A stretch of 64,000 nucleotides of DNA from Hemileia vastatrix (Eukaryota; Basidiomycota; Pucciniomycetes; Pucciniales; Zaghouaniaceae). Each line of letters opens with the position of its first letter. The first letter of the stretch is position 1. The stretch spans positions 9,145,001-9,209,000 of the forward strand of contig JASXTE010000013.1 of assembly GCA_030280995.1 (NCBI GenBank). Reading direction: 5' to 3'. Made by a program: the position numbers and the translations under genes. Shown in pieces: positions 24,179 through 35,597 of this stretch. A model generated the notes under the pieces. The model worked only from the letters and a program-made list of their open reading frames with translations, made no database searches and was not told the origin of the DNA.

Positions 24179-26307
24179 CTATGGTTTTTTCTTTTTATAT
24201 TTCTTAAGCAGAGTAGAAAGATTTGATATTTCCTTCCCAGGTATCCAAGAATCATATTCAGAAGATTGATTCTTGAATCTCAGTAGGTATTCTGTCCCTT
24301 TTTCAGCAGTAACTATTCTGTCATTTAGAATTTTATCAATTTCTGCTGTCTCAGTGATTTCATTAGGGGTCTTTTTTGGTCTTCTCCTCCTTTTGGAAAA
24401 CAAATCACTATTGGATGTATAAGGTTTTAAAAGAGATATTGGAAAAACAGGATGTTTTCTGTCATATGGAGAATTCAAAATAACTTCAACTGCATTATCA
24501 CCAACCATTCTTCTTACAAGAAATGGACCAACAAATGGGTCTTTCAATTTTTTTTTACCTTGTAAATTGAAGTGGACTGTAGAAATCAACACCTCATCAC
24601 CCTTCTTAAAAGTGTATTCTTTATGGGATTTGTCCCATCTTTTCTTCTCATATTCAAATGATTTTTCAATAAATTTTTGAGCATGACTTCTGCAAAGTTG
24701 TTGCATTTGAAGAAAAGATTTTACACCAGGATGTAAATCCAATTTAGGTATTTTGTTATTGAGAATTTGGGGAGGAGTATTTGGAACATATCCAAGCCAG
24801 AGCTCAAAAGGCTTTCTTTGAGTAACAGAATGAACCGTGCTATTATGAGCGAATTCCAACCCAGGAAGTCACTTAACCCAATCATCAGTGAATCTGTCAT
24901 TGTCTTTATACTCAAGGCCAAAAGCACAGTACCTTCTTATCAAGCACTCTAGAGTCTGAATCATTCTTTCATCTAATCCATCAGTCTGAGGGTGATGGGC
25001 AGTAGATAGTTTCAGATCACAACCACAAACATCCATTAGAGACATCCAAAATTCAGAAGTAAATTTAGGGTCTCTGTCAGAAATTATGGCTTTAGAAAAA
25101 CAAGAAGTATTAAACATATGAGACCACTATAAAAAAGCTAATTCCTTGGTGGAAACAAGCTTGTGAGTAGGGATAAATTTACACATTTTGGTGAATCTGT
25201 CCACAATAACCCAATAAGAGTTATAACTGTCTTTTCCAGCAATAGGTAATCCTGTTACAAAATCCATGTTTATTATCTGCCATGGTGCATCAGGAGGTTC
25301 AATATGTTGCATTAATCCAGATCTTTTACCAGTCAATCTTTTTCATTTTTGGAAAGAATCACAAGATTCAACAAATAATTTGGTGTCTTCAGACATATTA
25401 ACCCACCAAGCAGTGTTTTTAATTCTGATCATTGTTTTTTGAAGATCAAAATGTCCAGCTAATATGTCATCATGACAAATTTTCAAGATGATTTCTTTCA
25501 TAGAAGGAGGAATAACAATAACATTACTCAACTTTCTTCTATAATATAGATATCCTTCATCAATTGAAAATTTACCTTTCTCCAAAGCCTTCTGGTACTT
25601 TGTTAAAAGGGTTTTAATTAATGCTTGTATTGAAGCATTTTTTGGATCATTTAGTATGGTACATAACTTTTTCAAGTTAGTGTCCTTATCATATGAATCC
25701 AGAATAAGCTGTAATAGCTCTTCCTCCATATCAACCACATATATCCCATGAATATGAATAATTTCATCCTCAGGATCATAAGCAGGATTAGAGTCATCAT
25801 TTGGTAAAGGTAAACTTGATAACATATCCACATTTGAGTGAACAATACCAGCCGAATGAATAATTGTCATTCTCCCTCTGTATTCTTGAACAGCTAACTG
25901 CCATCTGAACATATGTCTGGTAGGTGTTTTCAAGTTTAAAAGGGATTTAACTGCACTGCAGTCAGTGACAAGTTCAAATTTTTGGTTATGTAGGTAATAA
26001 TGTAACTTTTCTTGAGCCCAAACTACAGCTTTGCATTCCAATTGAGTAGCACCATATTTCAATTCACTATTTCTAAAGTTTCTTGAAATATAACAAATTA
26101 CTACTTCTGATACTTTATCATTAATCACTTGTTTTTGATGGAGGGAAGCACCCAGACCAATAAAGCTGGCATCAGTATTTAAAACACATGGCTGATTAAA
26201 GTCAGGTAAAGCAAGAATAGGTGCTGACATCAAACAGTGTTTCATAGTGTCAAAGGCCCTTTGTCTTTCACTATTCCAGACAAAAGCAACATATTTTCTA
26301 GTTAATT
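24179..26307 (-). pseudogene. pol remnant of copy C (RNase H, integrase, chromodomain)
   Basis: RNase H motifs LNTDASFIGLGAS and ELVTDCSAVKSL, integrase zinc-binding region (HDDILAGHF ... ESCDSFQK, where the third Cys is Phe), integrase core (DFVTGLP, ISDRDPKF, QTDGLDERM) and chromodomain (IDKILNDR ... SWIPGKE) are recognisable. In-frame breaks lie near 25340, 25120 and 24862. The upstream edge at 26307 is the insertion point of the giant element. Confidence 0.9.
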
Positions 26308-26347
26308 CGCCACAGAAAATTTGGGGGGGTATTGCTAGCAATACCCC
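26308..26347 (+). repeat. Left terminal inverted repeat of giant element
   Basis: It reads CGCCACAGAAAATTT, then seven G, then TATTGCTAGCAATA and CCCC. The last 22 bases (26326-26347) are a perfect palindrome. Four TTGGRA-like words follow at 26361-26400 and may be subterminal repeats. Confidence 0.9.
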
Positions 26348-27202
26348 TCATTTAAAAATGTTGGGAAGTGGTTGGAAAGCTGTTGGAAGGCTGTTGGGAG
26401 TTCATTGTGAAACCAGATTTAAATTAATTGGACAAAGATTTTGTAATCAGTTAGACCTAGGTTCAACCAAACTCAATCACAGGTTTCTTGGAGCTTGGTG
26501 ATTACTTTGATTATGAGCTGAGCACAGATTGAGCAAAGCTTGAACATATCACTTAACATATCATAATATTCACTTTCCCATCTTGTGGAAAGCAAAATTT
26601 GATATTCGTTTTAAGAATATCTACATATATTTTCTTGCCAAGTTGGTAACAGAAGGTTAAACTGTAGTATCTCAATTATTACACTAGACTGCATAGATAT
26701 TTGATAAAACATACAATTCAAATAAATTTTAATATTATTGAGATCACCATAAGTGTCTGTCCAAAGACTTATAGAAAGTATGTTAGTATCAAGACATCGT
26801 TCTAGGTAGTAGTTTCAATTTGGATTTTGAACTGACATCTAAAGCATTTTACTATAAGACAGAAACATAAATAAGTGTAATAAGAGTGAAATTATTCTAT
26901 TTTGTGACTATAATGTAACAATAAAGCACATTTTTATTGAGAAAATTTTTCTTCCTCCACAAACCAAAATTTACTCTATAGGCTCAAGATTTATTTTTAA
27001 GCCATATTATTCATTTCAGTTATCATTGATTTACTTCCAATATTTATTAAAAAGATAATAATAATACATGTGAAAGAATTATGAGCTTAGCATAGCATAT
27101 GCTAAAAAGTTATTTTGTCGTTTTATTCAAAACTGATTATTCATTTTTTGCTTCAATTCATCTTTTAACAACCACTATCTTCAGATACTATTCTTACTTA
27201 AT
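26348..27202. other. Subterminal non-coding region
   Basis: Apart from the TTGG repeats near the terminal repeat, I see no gene. The 3' part is the likely promoter region of the SNF2 gene at 27203. Confidence 0.4.
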
Positions 27203-29472
27203 ATGTCAAGTCTCAGATGTGTTGGACAGTTCTCAATAACAATCAATCAAATTTATATGAATGTAATTTCAAGATTTCAAAACTCACCGACCCCCACGAT
27301 TTTACAGCAAGGCCATTCAAATGTTCATATTTTTGGACTATTTGAAGAAAGAAAACCAACCCTTGTTGGTAATCTTTCTCAAGTGCAGAGTCAGCACATT
27401 GGACCACTATTGGGTGACATTGGCTCTGGATCTCACCATTTAAACCAAAGAAGTGCCTTGAATCCTATGAAGCCTTTCTATTTTCATGCTTACTTGGTTC
27501 CAGTTTTTGGTAATCAGTATCAACTTTGGGGATGCCTATTTTCTTCAAGTACACTAATCAGTCTTGCTAAAGAAGCATTTTCTTCTGCTCAAATCAATTT
27601 ATGTCCGATCCTGAACTACGACTCCACTATCTTTTTTAATATCCCGCATGTAATTTTTGAAGGCTCTTTCCAAATATCTCAGAGTACTCAAGATTGGAAA
27701 GCTGATCAACTTATCCGAGGAATCAAAACAGTTCTCAAAACACATCAACTTCAAGCAATAAATTTTATGATTAACAATGAACGAATGTTAAATGAAAAGT
27801 TGGATATCATGTGGAGGCACCAGGACAACCATTGGCTTAGAACTGGATTCGATGACTATAAAGATCAGTTTCCTAACAATCAATTAACCCCTGAAGGAAA
27901 AGGTCAACACTTGCTGATGATATGTGTTTGGGAAAGACGCTTTCAACTCTTTCTCTTATAAGTGCAACTCAAGGTGAAGCAAGACAATTCCAGGTATCAG
28001 AAAATCAAGAAGGTATTAATCGGAGTTCAGCCACACTGATTATATGCCCCCTGGCAACACTATCGAATTGGATCAATGAAATAAGTGTGCACTTTGAAGA
28101 TAATGCGCTTCCTTTCAAGGTTCTTTATGGGAAGGATTGTCAAAATACTAATGTCAATGAGCTACAGGACACTGCTATTGTTTTAACGACCTATGAAATA
28201 GCTAGCCCAACGATGTCAAAAAATCAAAGCCAAAAAAAGATACCGGTGACTCAAATGCTCTTTTGGTATAGAGTTGTTTTAGATGAAGCTCAGTTAGTGC
28301 CCATTTCTATATCTAAAACTTAAAACTTAATTTTTATAATCAATTTGTATAAATATTCTTTTAGTTACATTAAAAATCCTTACTCGCAGAGAGCTCAAAC
28401 AATATTTGACTTGGAATCCCAACACCGACTATGCTTGACTGGAACTCCACTTCAGAACAGGCCCACTGACCTTCAAAGTCTCATATTTTTTCTTAGAATT
28501 GAAAAGTGGCAAGAAGACTGGTTATGGAAGAATTTCCTTTTTCCAGGTTTGCAAAAAGGAAAGGCTAATTCTATTAAATAAATCAATCACTTAATGAAAG
28601 TCATAAGGCTACGTAGAACAAAGGATGCAATTTTGTCTCTTCCAAAAAAGATTCAAAGGGGGATATCGGTTCAATTAGCAGATCCATGGAGGTCTAAACT
28701 TGATGTGCTTCAAGAAGGATTCACTGAGCGATATGGGCCCTCCAGAAGCACTGACTTCCCTTGGGACTCATCTGAGTTTCTAAGAGAGCTGATGATTTTA
28801 AGAAAATTCTGCAACCATCCAATCTACGAAAATCTGGATGAAACTCCAACTTTTGATTTCACCTGGCAGCATTCCACAAAGATTTGTCATCTTATAGGCC
28901 ACTTAAAAAACTTTTTGTCTGGTGAAAGGGGTATAAATTTTCCAAAAGCTGTTATATTCTCCAACTTTGCAGACTTTTTGCAGATGTAAGTGATTCTATA
29001 ATGAATTGTTTTACAAAATTGTGTTGGCTTATTAAAAACAATTTTCTAATATTTCAAAATAGAATAAAAATGGCTTTAGATGACCACAATATTAGGTATA
29101 CCCAGATTACAGGTGAACTCAGCAGGACAAAGCGAGACAAAAATATGCATGAATTCCATTTTAATAAAAATTGCCAAGTTTTGGTTGGAACGATTCAGGC
29201 TGCAGGAGTGGGTATAGATCTCAGGTGTGCTCAAAATGTATATATAATGGTGAGCTCAATGTCTTTTATTTCATATTAAGAACAAAAATATTAAATTTTT
29301 TATATGTTCAATGTTGAAATAGGAGCCAAATTGGAATCCAGCAGTTGAGCAACAGGCTGTTGATCTGCTGTATAGAATAGGGCAGCAAAATGAAGTAAAT
29401 GTTTTGAGTTATTTTGTACAAGGAAGTATAGAATTCAGCATGTATAAGATTCAAAGGAAAAAATGGAGCTAA
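27203..29472 (+). pseudogene. SNF2-family helicase-like ATPase (Rad5/HLTF-like, no RING seen)
   Basis: From the ATG of MSSLRCVGQF an N-terminal region of about 170 aa without a recognised domain leads into LIRGIKTVLKTHQLQAINFM. A frameshift near 27900 precedes motif I, LADDMCLGKT, where Cys replaces the first Gly of GxGKT. Motif Ia is TLIICPLATLSNW. Motif II reads DEA-H only after removing an intron (28293-28364), giving LDEAHYIKNPYSQRAQ. Motif III is LTGTPLQN. One TAA at 28579 interrupts NSIK/INHLM before RLRRTKD. The helicase C lobe follows after introns 28986-29062 and 29250-29322, with GVGIDL and EQQAVDLLYRIGQQ. SNF2 enzymes move nucleosomes or DNA-bound proteins. The frameshift, stop and motif I change argue against activity here. 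Confidence 0.85.
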
Positions 29473-29612
29473 CAATGTAAGCCAAATTTCATTTCTATAA
29501 ATTTTAATGATAATAGTAATCATTAAAATTATGTTTTTGTTTTCAGGGCTAAGTGTCCCAAACAGTAGAAATGAGGAGTATGAGTGTGCAAACCTATTAT
29601 TAAGGGAGTTTG

Positions 29613-30730
29613 TCAATCACTCACATTAGAGGAAGAAAGAATTTCAAGGAGAGCAGGTAAATTTATGGGATTTTGAGGATTTAAAAGTCTGAGTTGTTGA
29701 GGATTTTGAGATGCAAGATATAAGGGAGAATAACAGTCATTTGGCAAACCCCGGGGGACATGAGAAGGATTAAGGTTAGGGGATAATGTTGAAACCAAAC
29801 TGATTCTTTTGTACAAGGCCAAGTCCTTTAGCACACTTCCAGAGTAGGTTGAATTATCTCGAATATCAAAGTGTTGTTGGTCAAGATATTGTGCAACTTT
29901 AGAAAAATCTTCAGACCTCCATTGCATTAAGATACGTCTTAACGATCCATCATTATCAATTTCGGTGTCTGAACAAAACTTGATGTTTGTGAAAAGGTTG
30001 TGATAAGTTTCACAATTTGGAAGTTGTTTAAGAAGTTTAGTTCGGTTAACTGAATTCTAAGAATCTTTGTTATTTGAAATAAAGGTCATAAATAAAAACA
30101 GTTGAAAAAAAAGGGATTTTCATACTTTTTTTTTATTCTATATTTATGCTTTCTCACTTTGATTATTTCTTGAGAGCCATGAGAATCCTTCCCAAGTCTT
30201 AATCTATCAGCATGACCTAAAAACCAACGGTGAAGAACTCCTATTTGATTTGAGAAGCTAATTTGAGTTGAGTCAATTGGATATGCAATCAAATTATTGG
30301 TTAAGGCATTGTCCCAGTGTTTAATGAGAATATTTGCCAAGACCTGGTTCCATTTGTCAAACCAATCTAGGTTCCAAGCAAAAGTTGATCCTGGGAAACC
30401 ACACATGCGAAGGTGCTCAATAAAAGATTCACGGAAAATTTGTGGAAACTTTTCCGAAACCGCTGAATTTGATTCTGGATGAGGTAGTTCAAAGGCAATG
30501 TTGCAAGAATTCATGTCAAATGATGAAAATCTGTCTAATTGCTCTTCAGTAGGGTTTTGTTTCCATCCATTTGATTCTGGTGAAATATCCAAAAGTGAAC
30601 GACAAAAATTGTGTATAGATCTACAAAAGTGAGAATTGAATGGAGGCAAAGTCTCATTAAAAATTCTATTAAGTGTTCTTGTGTTTGTGGGCAGGTTTCC
30701 ATGAGGAAAGTAAGAGCTACTAGGGTTCAT
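29613..30730 (-). CDS. Uncharacterised cargo protein 1, two exons
   Basis: The ATG at 30730 starts MNPSSSYFPHGNL. One intron (30057-30125, GTATGA...TTCTTAG on the - strand) joins RIKKK to NSVNRTKLL. The product is about 350 aa with no stop or frameshift. Recognisable pieces are CGFPGSTFAWNLDWFDKWNQ, a basic helix, LPNCETYHNLF ... KFCSDTEIDNDG, and WRSEDFSKVAQYLD near the end. The same series of motifs (GF-x-F-x-W, LF with C-x-SD-x-E) is seen weakly in the gene at 35598, so the two seem distantly related. I associate such proteins with conserved uncharacterised families in basidiomycetes but cannot name a function. It converges with the SNF2 gene, 140 bp apart. Confidence 0.7.
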
Positions 30731-31806
30731 AAATAATTAGATTAAGAAAGTGTTGAATTAAATTAAACAAAGAGGAAGGATAAATTGTTGAGCTCCAAAA
30801 CTTTATGATCAAAGTTGATTTAAGGAGAAATATCACAAAAATTAAGAATAAGAAATATTTCAACTTTATGGAATTATAATATGCATAAATTATATTTTTA
30901 TATGCAACTTGAACTCAAAAGGAATGGTATAAAATAAAGAGAATGATTATGTGATAAAAGCAGACTCATTTAAGAAACGGATTTTTTTTTCTTTTCAAAA
31001 AATTCTTCCACAAAAATAATTTGTTAAATGTGAGGCTATGTTCATTTTTTGATTACCAAAAAATTATTTTTGGTCCAATATGATAGTAATACATATTCTA
31101 TTGAGTAATTTTTTCCAACCTGAATAAATAGACTAGAGTGTCACTTCATCACATTTATGTATGAAAAGTTATACAAGGTTTCAGCTTTTATGTAATTCTT
31201 TAAGGTTTACACTTTTGTAGCATCTATTATTTGAGTATTTTTGATTTTTTTCTTTATAGAAAATTCTACCTAGTACAGACCAATTTTCAAAGTAAAAGAA
31301 ATATGTTTGTGATTGTTTTTTACAAAATATTAACCTTATTTTTGGGTTTAACTTTGATTTTTGGGGTAATTTTTTAAATAATTATGTTAAAAATATGGAT
31401 TACTTTTCTTATAGTCCATAACTAAGAATTTTTATCAAAATCAAATAATTATAGGGTAGTTAGATATAACTCAGAAGGCATTTGATAGAAAAATAATTAA
31501 GATGCTTGTGCGTACAACAGAATTTTTTCTATGATAGAAAATATTCTGATAAACATGCATGCATTGTTGTACAAATGCAGAGAGTATACAGAATACAAAT
31601 AAAGTAGACTGCATAACTTTAAATTAATATATAATTTATCTGATTAAAAATTAAACATTTAAACTTAAAAAATTTCAACACATATTCCATCATATTCTTT
31701 TGATAAAAAAATGTAGCTTATATTAGCTAGTGCCTTTCAAAAAAAGGAATACCTTCAATCGGTAACTTCGAATAGCTAACTTATTCCTACAATTATCACA
31801 ATTACA
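30731..31806. other. Divergent intergenic region
   Basis: AT-rich sequence between two genes that read away from each other. It probably holds both promoters. No further gene or repeat is supported. Confidence 0.4.
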
Positions 31807-34800
31807 ATGCCTCCATTTTTTCATGTATGACAATGTCAAGATCTTGGATGTGTCAATAGAAAGTATCAAACTTCTTCTGGGTCCTTTGAAGTTGGTATGG
31901 CTTTCAAAAGCTCTAATTCTTATGCAAAACATCAAGAGGAAAGAAATAGGAAGGCCCAGATGGTTATTTCTTCCAACAATCCACTTAACATTGGAAGCTC
32001 CCGCTCCACAGAAACAGTAAGCTTTATATCTATAGTTCAATGTGAGAATTAAAGTCTTTATGATGTTTCAATGATTTATTACATAGGGGCAGTTGCTATT
32101 GGGGGCAGAAGTATCTTCAACAGTCTCTAGAAACTCAAATCTTGGGGAACGGTATAGCCAAATAATTATGTGGCAGGCAGCAAAGCTTTCTCTGATTCAT
32201 CATTTGAGCAAAGAAGGTTGTACTCAATGTTTGGATGAAGAAATTAAGAAGCTCAAACTTCTAGGTGATAGTGGAATACTGGATTCTGATATCATTTTCC
32301 GCCTGGTCCCACGCTCGATAGATACAGTTTTTAGTCGATTAAAGCTCAATCAATCATTTTTCACTAAACCATGCTGTCCTAAATGCTTTGCTCTTTATGA
32401 GTATAACTCTGAATCTCAACCATCTATACTATGTTGCAATCAACCGTTTCTTTCATCATCAAAGCGCTATTTAAAAATGTTTGGAGCAGGACAAATTGCA
32501 GTTAAATGTGATGAAAGGCTGTTTTTGATGGAGGAACATCAAGAACATGTAAAATACTTATCTCTTAAAACATTTCATCACCATTCTTTTATTGACTGGC
32601 TTAAGGAAAAGATCAAACTGTTCAAATTTGAGCTTCTGATTGAGAAGAAAAACCCTGTGGCAGAACGTGTAGAGTGTGATTTGATGAAGGATGTTTGTGA
32701 TGGTTCAATTTGGAAAAACTTTCCCATAACCACTCCAGCTCTGGATAGCAATGATTTTGAATATACGATAACTTCAGGCAACTTAATTTTTACTTTATAT
32801 GTCGACTGGTTTAGGCCTGGTGGCAATAGGATTGGAGGTCATCAGAAGTCTGTAGGCAATATTATGATGGTGTGTATGAACCTACCTCAAGAAGATAGAT
32901 ACAAAATGGAAAATCTTTTTTTGTATACTATTATACCTGGACCAACAGAACCCACAAGTGAACAGCGTAATCACCTTCTAAAACCACTGGTTAATGATCT
33001 ACAAACTCTATGGGATGGTATATTGATTGAAAAGACACATCTTTATCCACGAGGCCGGAAATTAAGAGTTGCATTGTTCTCTTTGATAGGTGACATTCCT
33101 GCAATACAAAAATTGGCTGGCTTTTCGAGTCACTCTGCAAAAATGTTCTGCTCTTTCTGTAATATCTCTAAAGATGAAATTAGTGAAAAGAATGTGGGAA
33201 ATTTTTCATTACGGAATCATGAGGATCATATGTGCTGGGCAACAAAGTGGAAAAATTCTAAGTCACATTGGGAGCGTGTATCAATTGTTCAAAATCATGG
33301 GGTACGATGGAGTGAGCTGAATAACCTTGAATATTGGCGTCCAACTGAATATTGCTCAATTGATGTTATGCATTCACATATGCTTGGCAACCTAAAAGAT
33401 CACAGTCTAAGCTATTTTCAAATCCAAAATGCAGCAAAAGATCTAGAAAGAAAGCTGGAAAAGGATAAAAATTGGCATGTAAGAGAAGAAGATGATGATT
33501 TCTTTTCTGATACTTCACTGCACAAACATTCGAAAAAAAGTAGAAGTAGCTTAAGCACCACGAATAATGATGATGATGATACAGGACACACGAGACAGCA
33601 CAAGCGGCAAAGACGTACGAGTTCAAGACAGTCATCAAGTCATCATGGACTAGATAATGAAGGATTGGGAACAAATTGATCAAGAAGCCAGAGTAGGTCA
33701 TCCAGCTCCAAATTTATTCCTCCATATAGCGATGTGGCCTCAATACAGTCTCACAGCAGTGACAGTAGGAATTCATTGTATAACTTAAGGCAAAGAAGCA
33801 TTAGCATATCACAGAGTGAAGGATCTCACTCATCAAATGAGACAGCTAGAGATGAAGAAAATAAAAGGAAAGGTAAGGAGAAAGAAAATGAAGGTAGTAG
33901 TAATCCACGAATCACAGCAGCAGAGCTACAGGTTGTATGGAAGATGATTGATCAAGTAAGAAGACCTTCCTGGCTAACACGAGTTCCAAAATCAGTAGGA
34001 TCTAAAAAGGCAGGATCCCTCAAGGCAGCAGAATGGCACATGCTGTATACTCTCTACTTCCCTTTGTCACTTATACCCCTTTGGTTTGAAAAATTTAAAG
34101 AATCTGAGTCTTCAGCTTCCTCAGCTGATAAACCAAGAGAATATTATCTTCTCAAGTCACTTGTAACATTATGCTCGATCACCAATTTTTTGACATTAAA
34201 AAATATACAGACTAATGAGCTTAAAGATCTAGATCAATTTCTGTTAGAGTATCGTGAGTGCCTTGAAGAGGGTTGGAAGAATATTAATGCAAAGCCAAAT
34301 CTGCATATCACTCAACATTATCCTGAAATGATAAAGCGTCTTGGTCCACCATCAGGTACAGCTACTTGGTCTGGAGAGCGGGTGAATCATATATTATCTG
34401 AAATTCCAAACAATCACCATCCACGTATGTAATGTTTGTAAGCAATGATTTAAAAACTCAGCTGTGCTAATTTATTAATATTTACCACAGGAGAGATACC
34501 GCTAACAATGCTCAAACATTGGTATTGGAAGTCTAGGGTATTAGATCTTGGTGAAGCTGAAGATAATGATCAATGTGAGACTAAAAAAATCCATATTGAT
34601 CTCGATAAACAAAATAAATGGATCCATCTAAGTATGGAATTATTTACTAAATGGGTAAGGGCACGAATGGGAAAAGAAACTTCAAGACGGGCTTTGACAC
34701 CATCGGAGAAAAGTGGGGATCGGGTAGTTGAAAATGTAGCAAGCATATTGATACATGGAAAGAGGTTTACTAGTTACCATCGACACATTTCTAATTCAAC

Positions 34801-35185
34801 AATTGAATTCTACTATGGAAAAGATAGCCAGTTTGGGCAAATTGATGATCTTTTCAGATCAAAGGAAGAGATTGATCAAATATATTTAATAGTAAGTCCT
34901 TTCAAAGAGCTCCGTCCAGAAGAAACATCAAAGGATCCCTATGAGCTTTTCCCACAAGTGCATTGTCGGTTAGTAAGAGTAGCCAAAGCAACTCAAATTG
35001 TGATTAAAAAAGATGAAATAATTGGACATGCAGCTACTGTCGAGCAAAAAAAAGGAATGTTTGTAATCAAAGACAAGGTTGTCACTGCCATTGGACTGCA
35101 GACAGTAGTGAGTGAAAAAATTAATCAAATTTATTTTCTGTTGACTAACATCTTTGTGTTAATTTGGGATTGGGAAAATTTGTAG
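31807..35185 (+). pseudogene. Tnp2-type (Transposase_21) CACTA transposase
   Basis: Exon 1 starts MPPFFHV at 31807, has an in-frame TGA as codon 8, then QCQDLGCVNRKYQTSSGSF, a Cys-containing N-terminus like other basidiomycete Tnp2 proteins. Introns are 32017-32086 and 34425-34490, both in phase. The catalytic domain shows LYVDWFRPGGNRIGGHQKSV (about residue 310), IIPGPTEPTSEQRNH, LLKPLVNDLQTLWDGI, FCSFCNIS, and GVRWSELNNLEYWRP with CSIDVMHSHMLGNLKDH (about residue 490). A second TGA (33677-33679) falls in a low-complexity acidic/serine linker, after which the frame continues with ITAAELQVVWKMIDQV and a C-terminal region. The length, about 1,080 codons, is normal for the family. It should cut at the terminal repeats, but two stops make this copy doubtful. 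Confidence 0.88.
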
Positions 35186-35597
35186 GATTGGTGATATTTG
35201 TAAATGGTGAAAGAAATAATTCAATACTTGATTAAAAAATGCAATGCATCCAACTTACCTTATCATAAATCAGTGAAAAATTACTTTGGTTGCTTTTATT
35301 GCGAGAGAACCCATGCTTTCAATGAGTCATTTTTATCTTAAATGTAAGAATGAAAGAAATAAAATCATGATAATGAGAAATATGATAAAATTTTTACTTA
35401 ATGAATGATCTTCTTGCTCATTTTTCTACTATAAATAGTTTGACCTTCCAACTTTAGCTGATAGCTATATATTATTCACTTTATTTTTCGACAAGAGAAC
35501 ATACAGGTTTACAAGATCTTTTTTTACTTTAGCTTTGATAGGTATAAATTTTAACAACTGATTATTTTTATTTTATTTTATTTTATTAAAGTTCATT
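35186..35597. other. Intergenic region
   Basis: AT-rich, no coding signal. It precedes the start of the next + strand gene and ends in a TTTTATTTTA run directly before its ATG. Confidence 0.4.

Larger units (their letters stand above)
23335..26307 (-). mobile_element. Ty3 copy C: 3' half of a copy split by the giant element
   Basis: From the right, sequence homologous to pol begins abruptly at 26307 in the RT/RNase H connection (LTRKYVAFVWN) and runs through RNase H, integrase and chromodomain to an LTR. The missing upstream sequence continues at 63307-64000 in the same orientation and from the exact next codon. The two parts are therefore one element interrupted by a 37-kb insertion. Confidence 0.9.

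Noticed and set aside
31723..32040. Antisense frame with a Cys-rich HCNCDNC segment
   Set aside because: It lies opposite exon 1 of the Tnp2 transposase, whose + strand frame is supported by splice sites and motif continuity.
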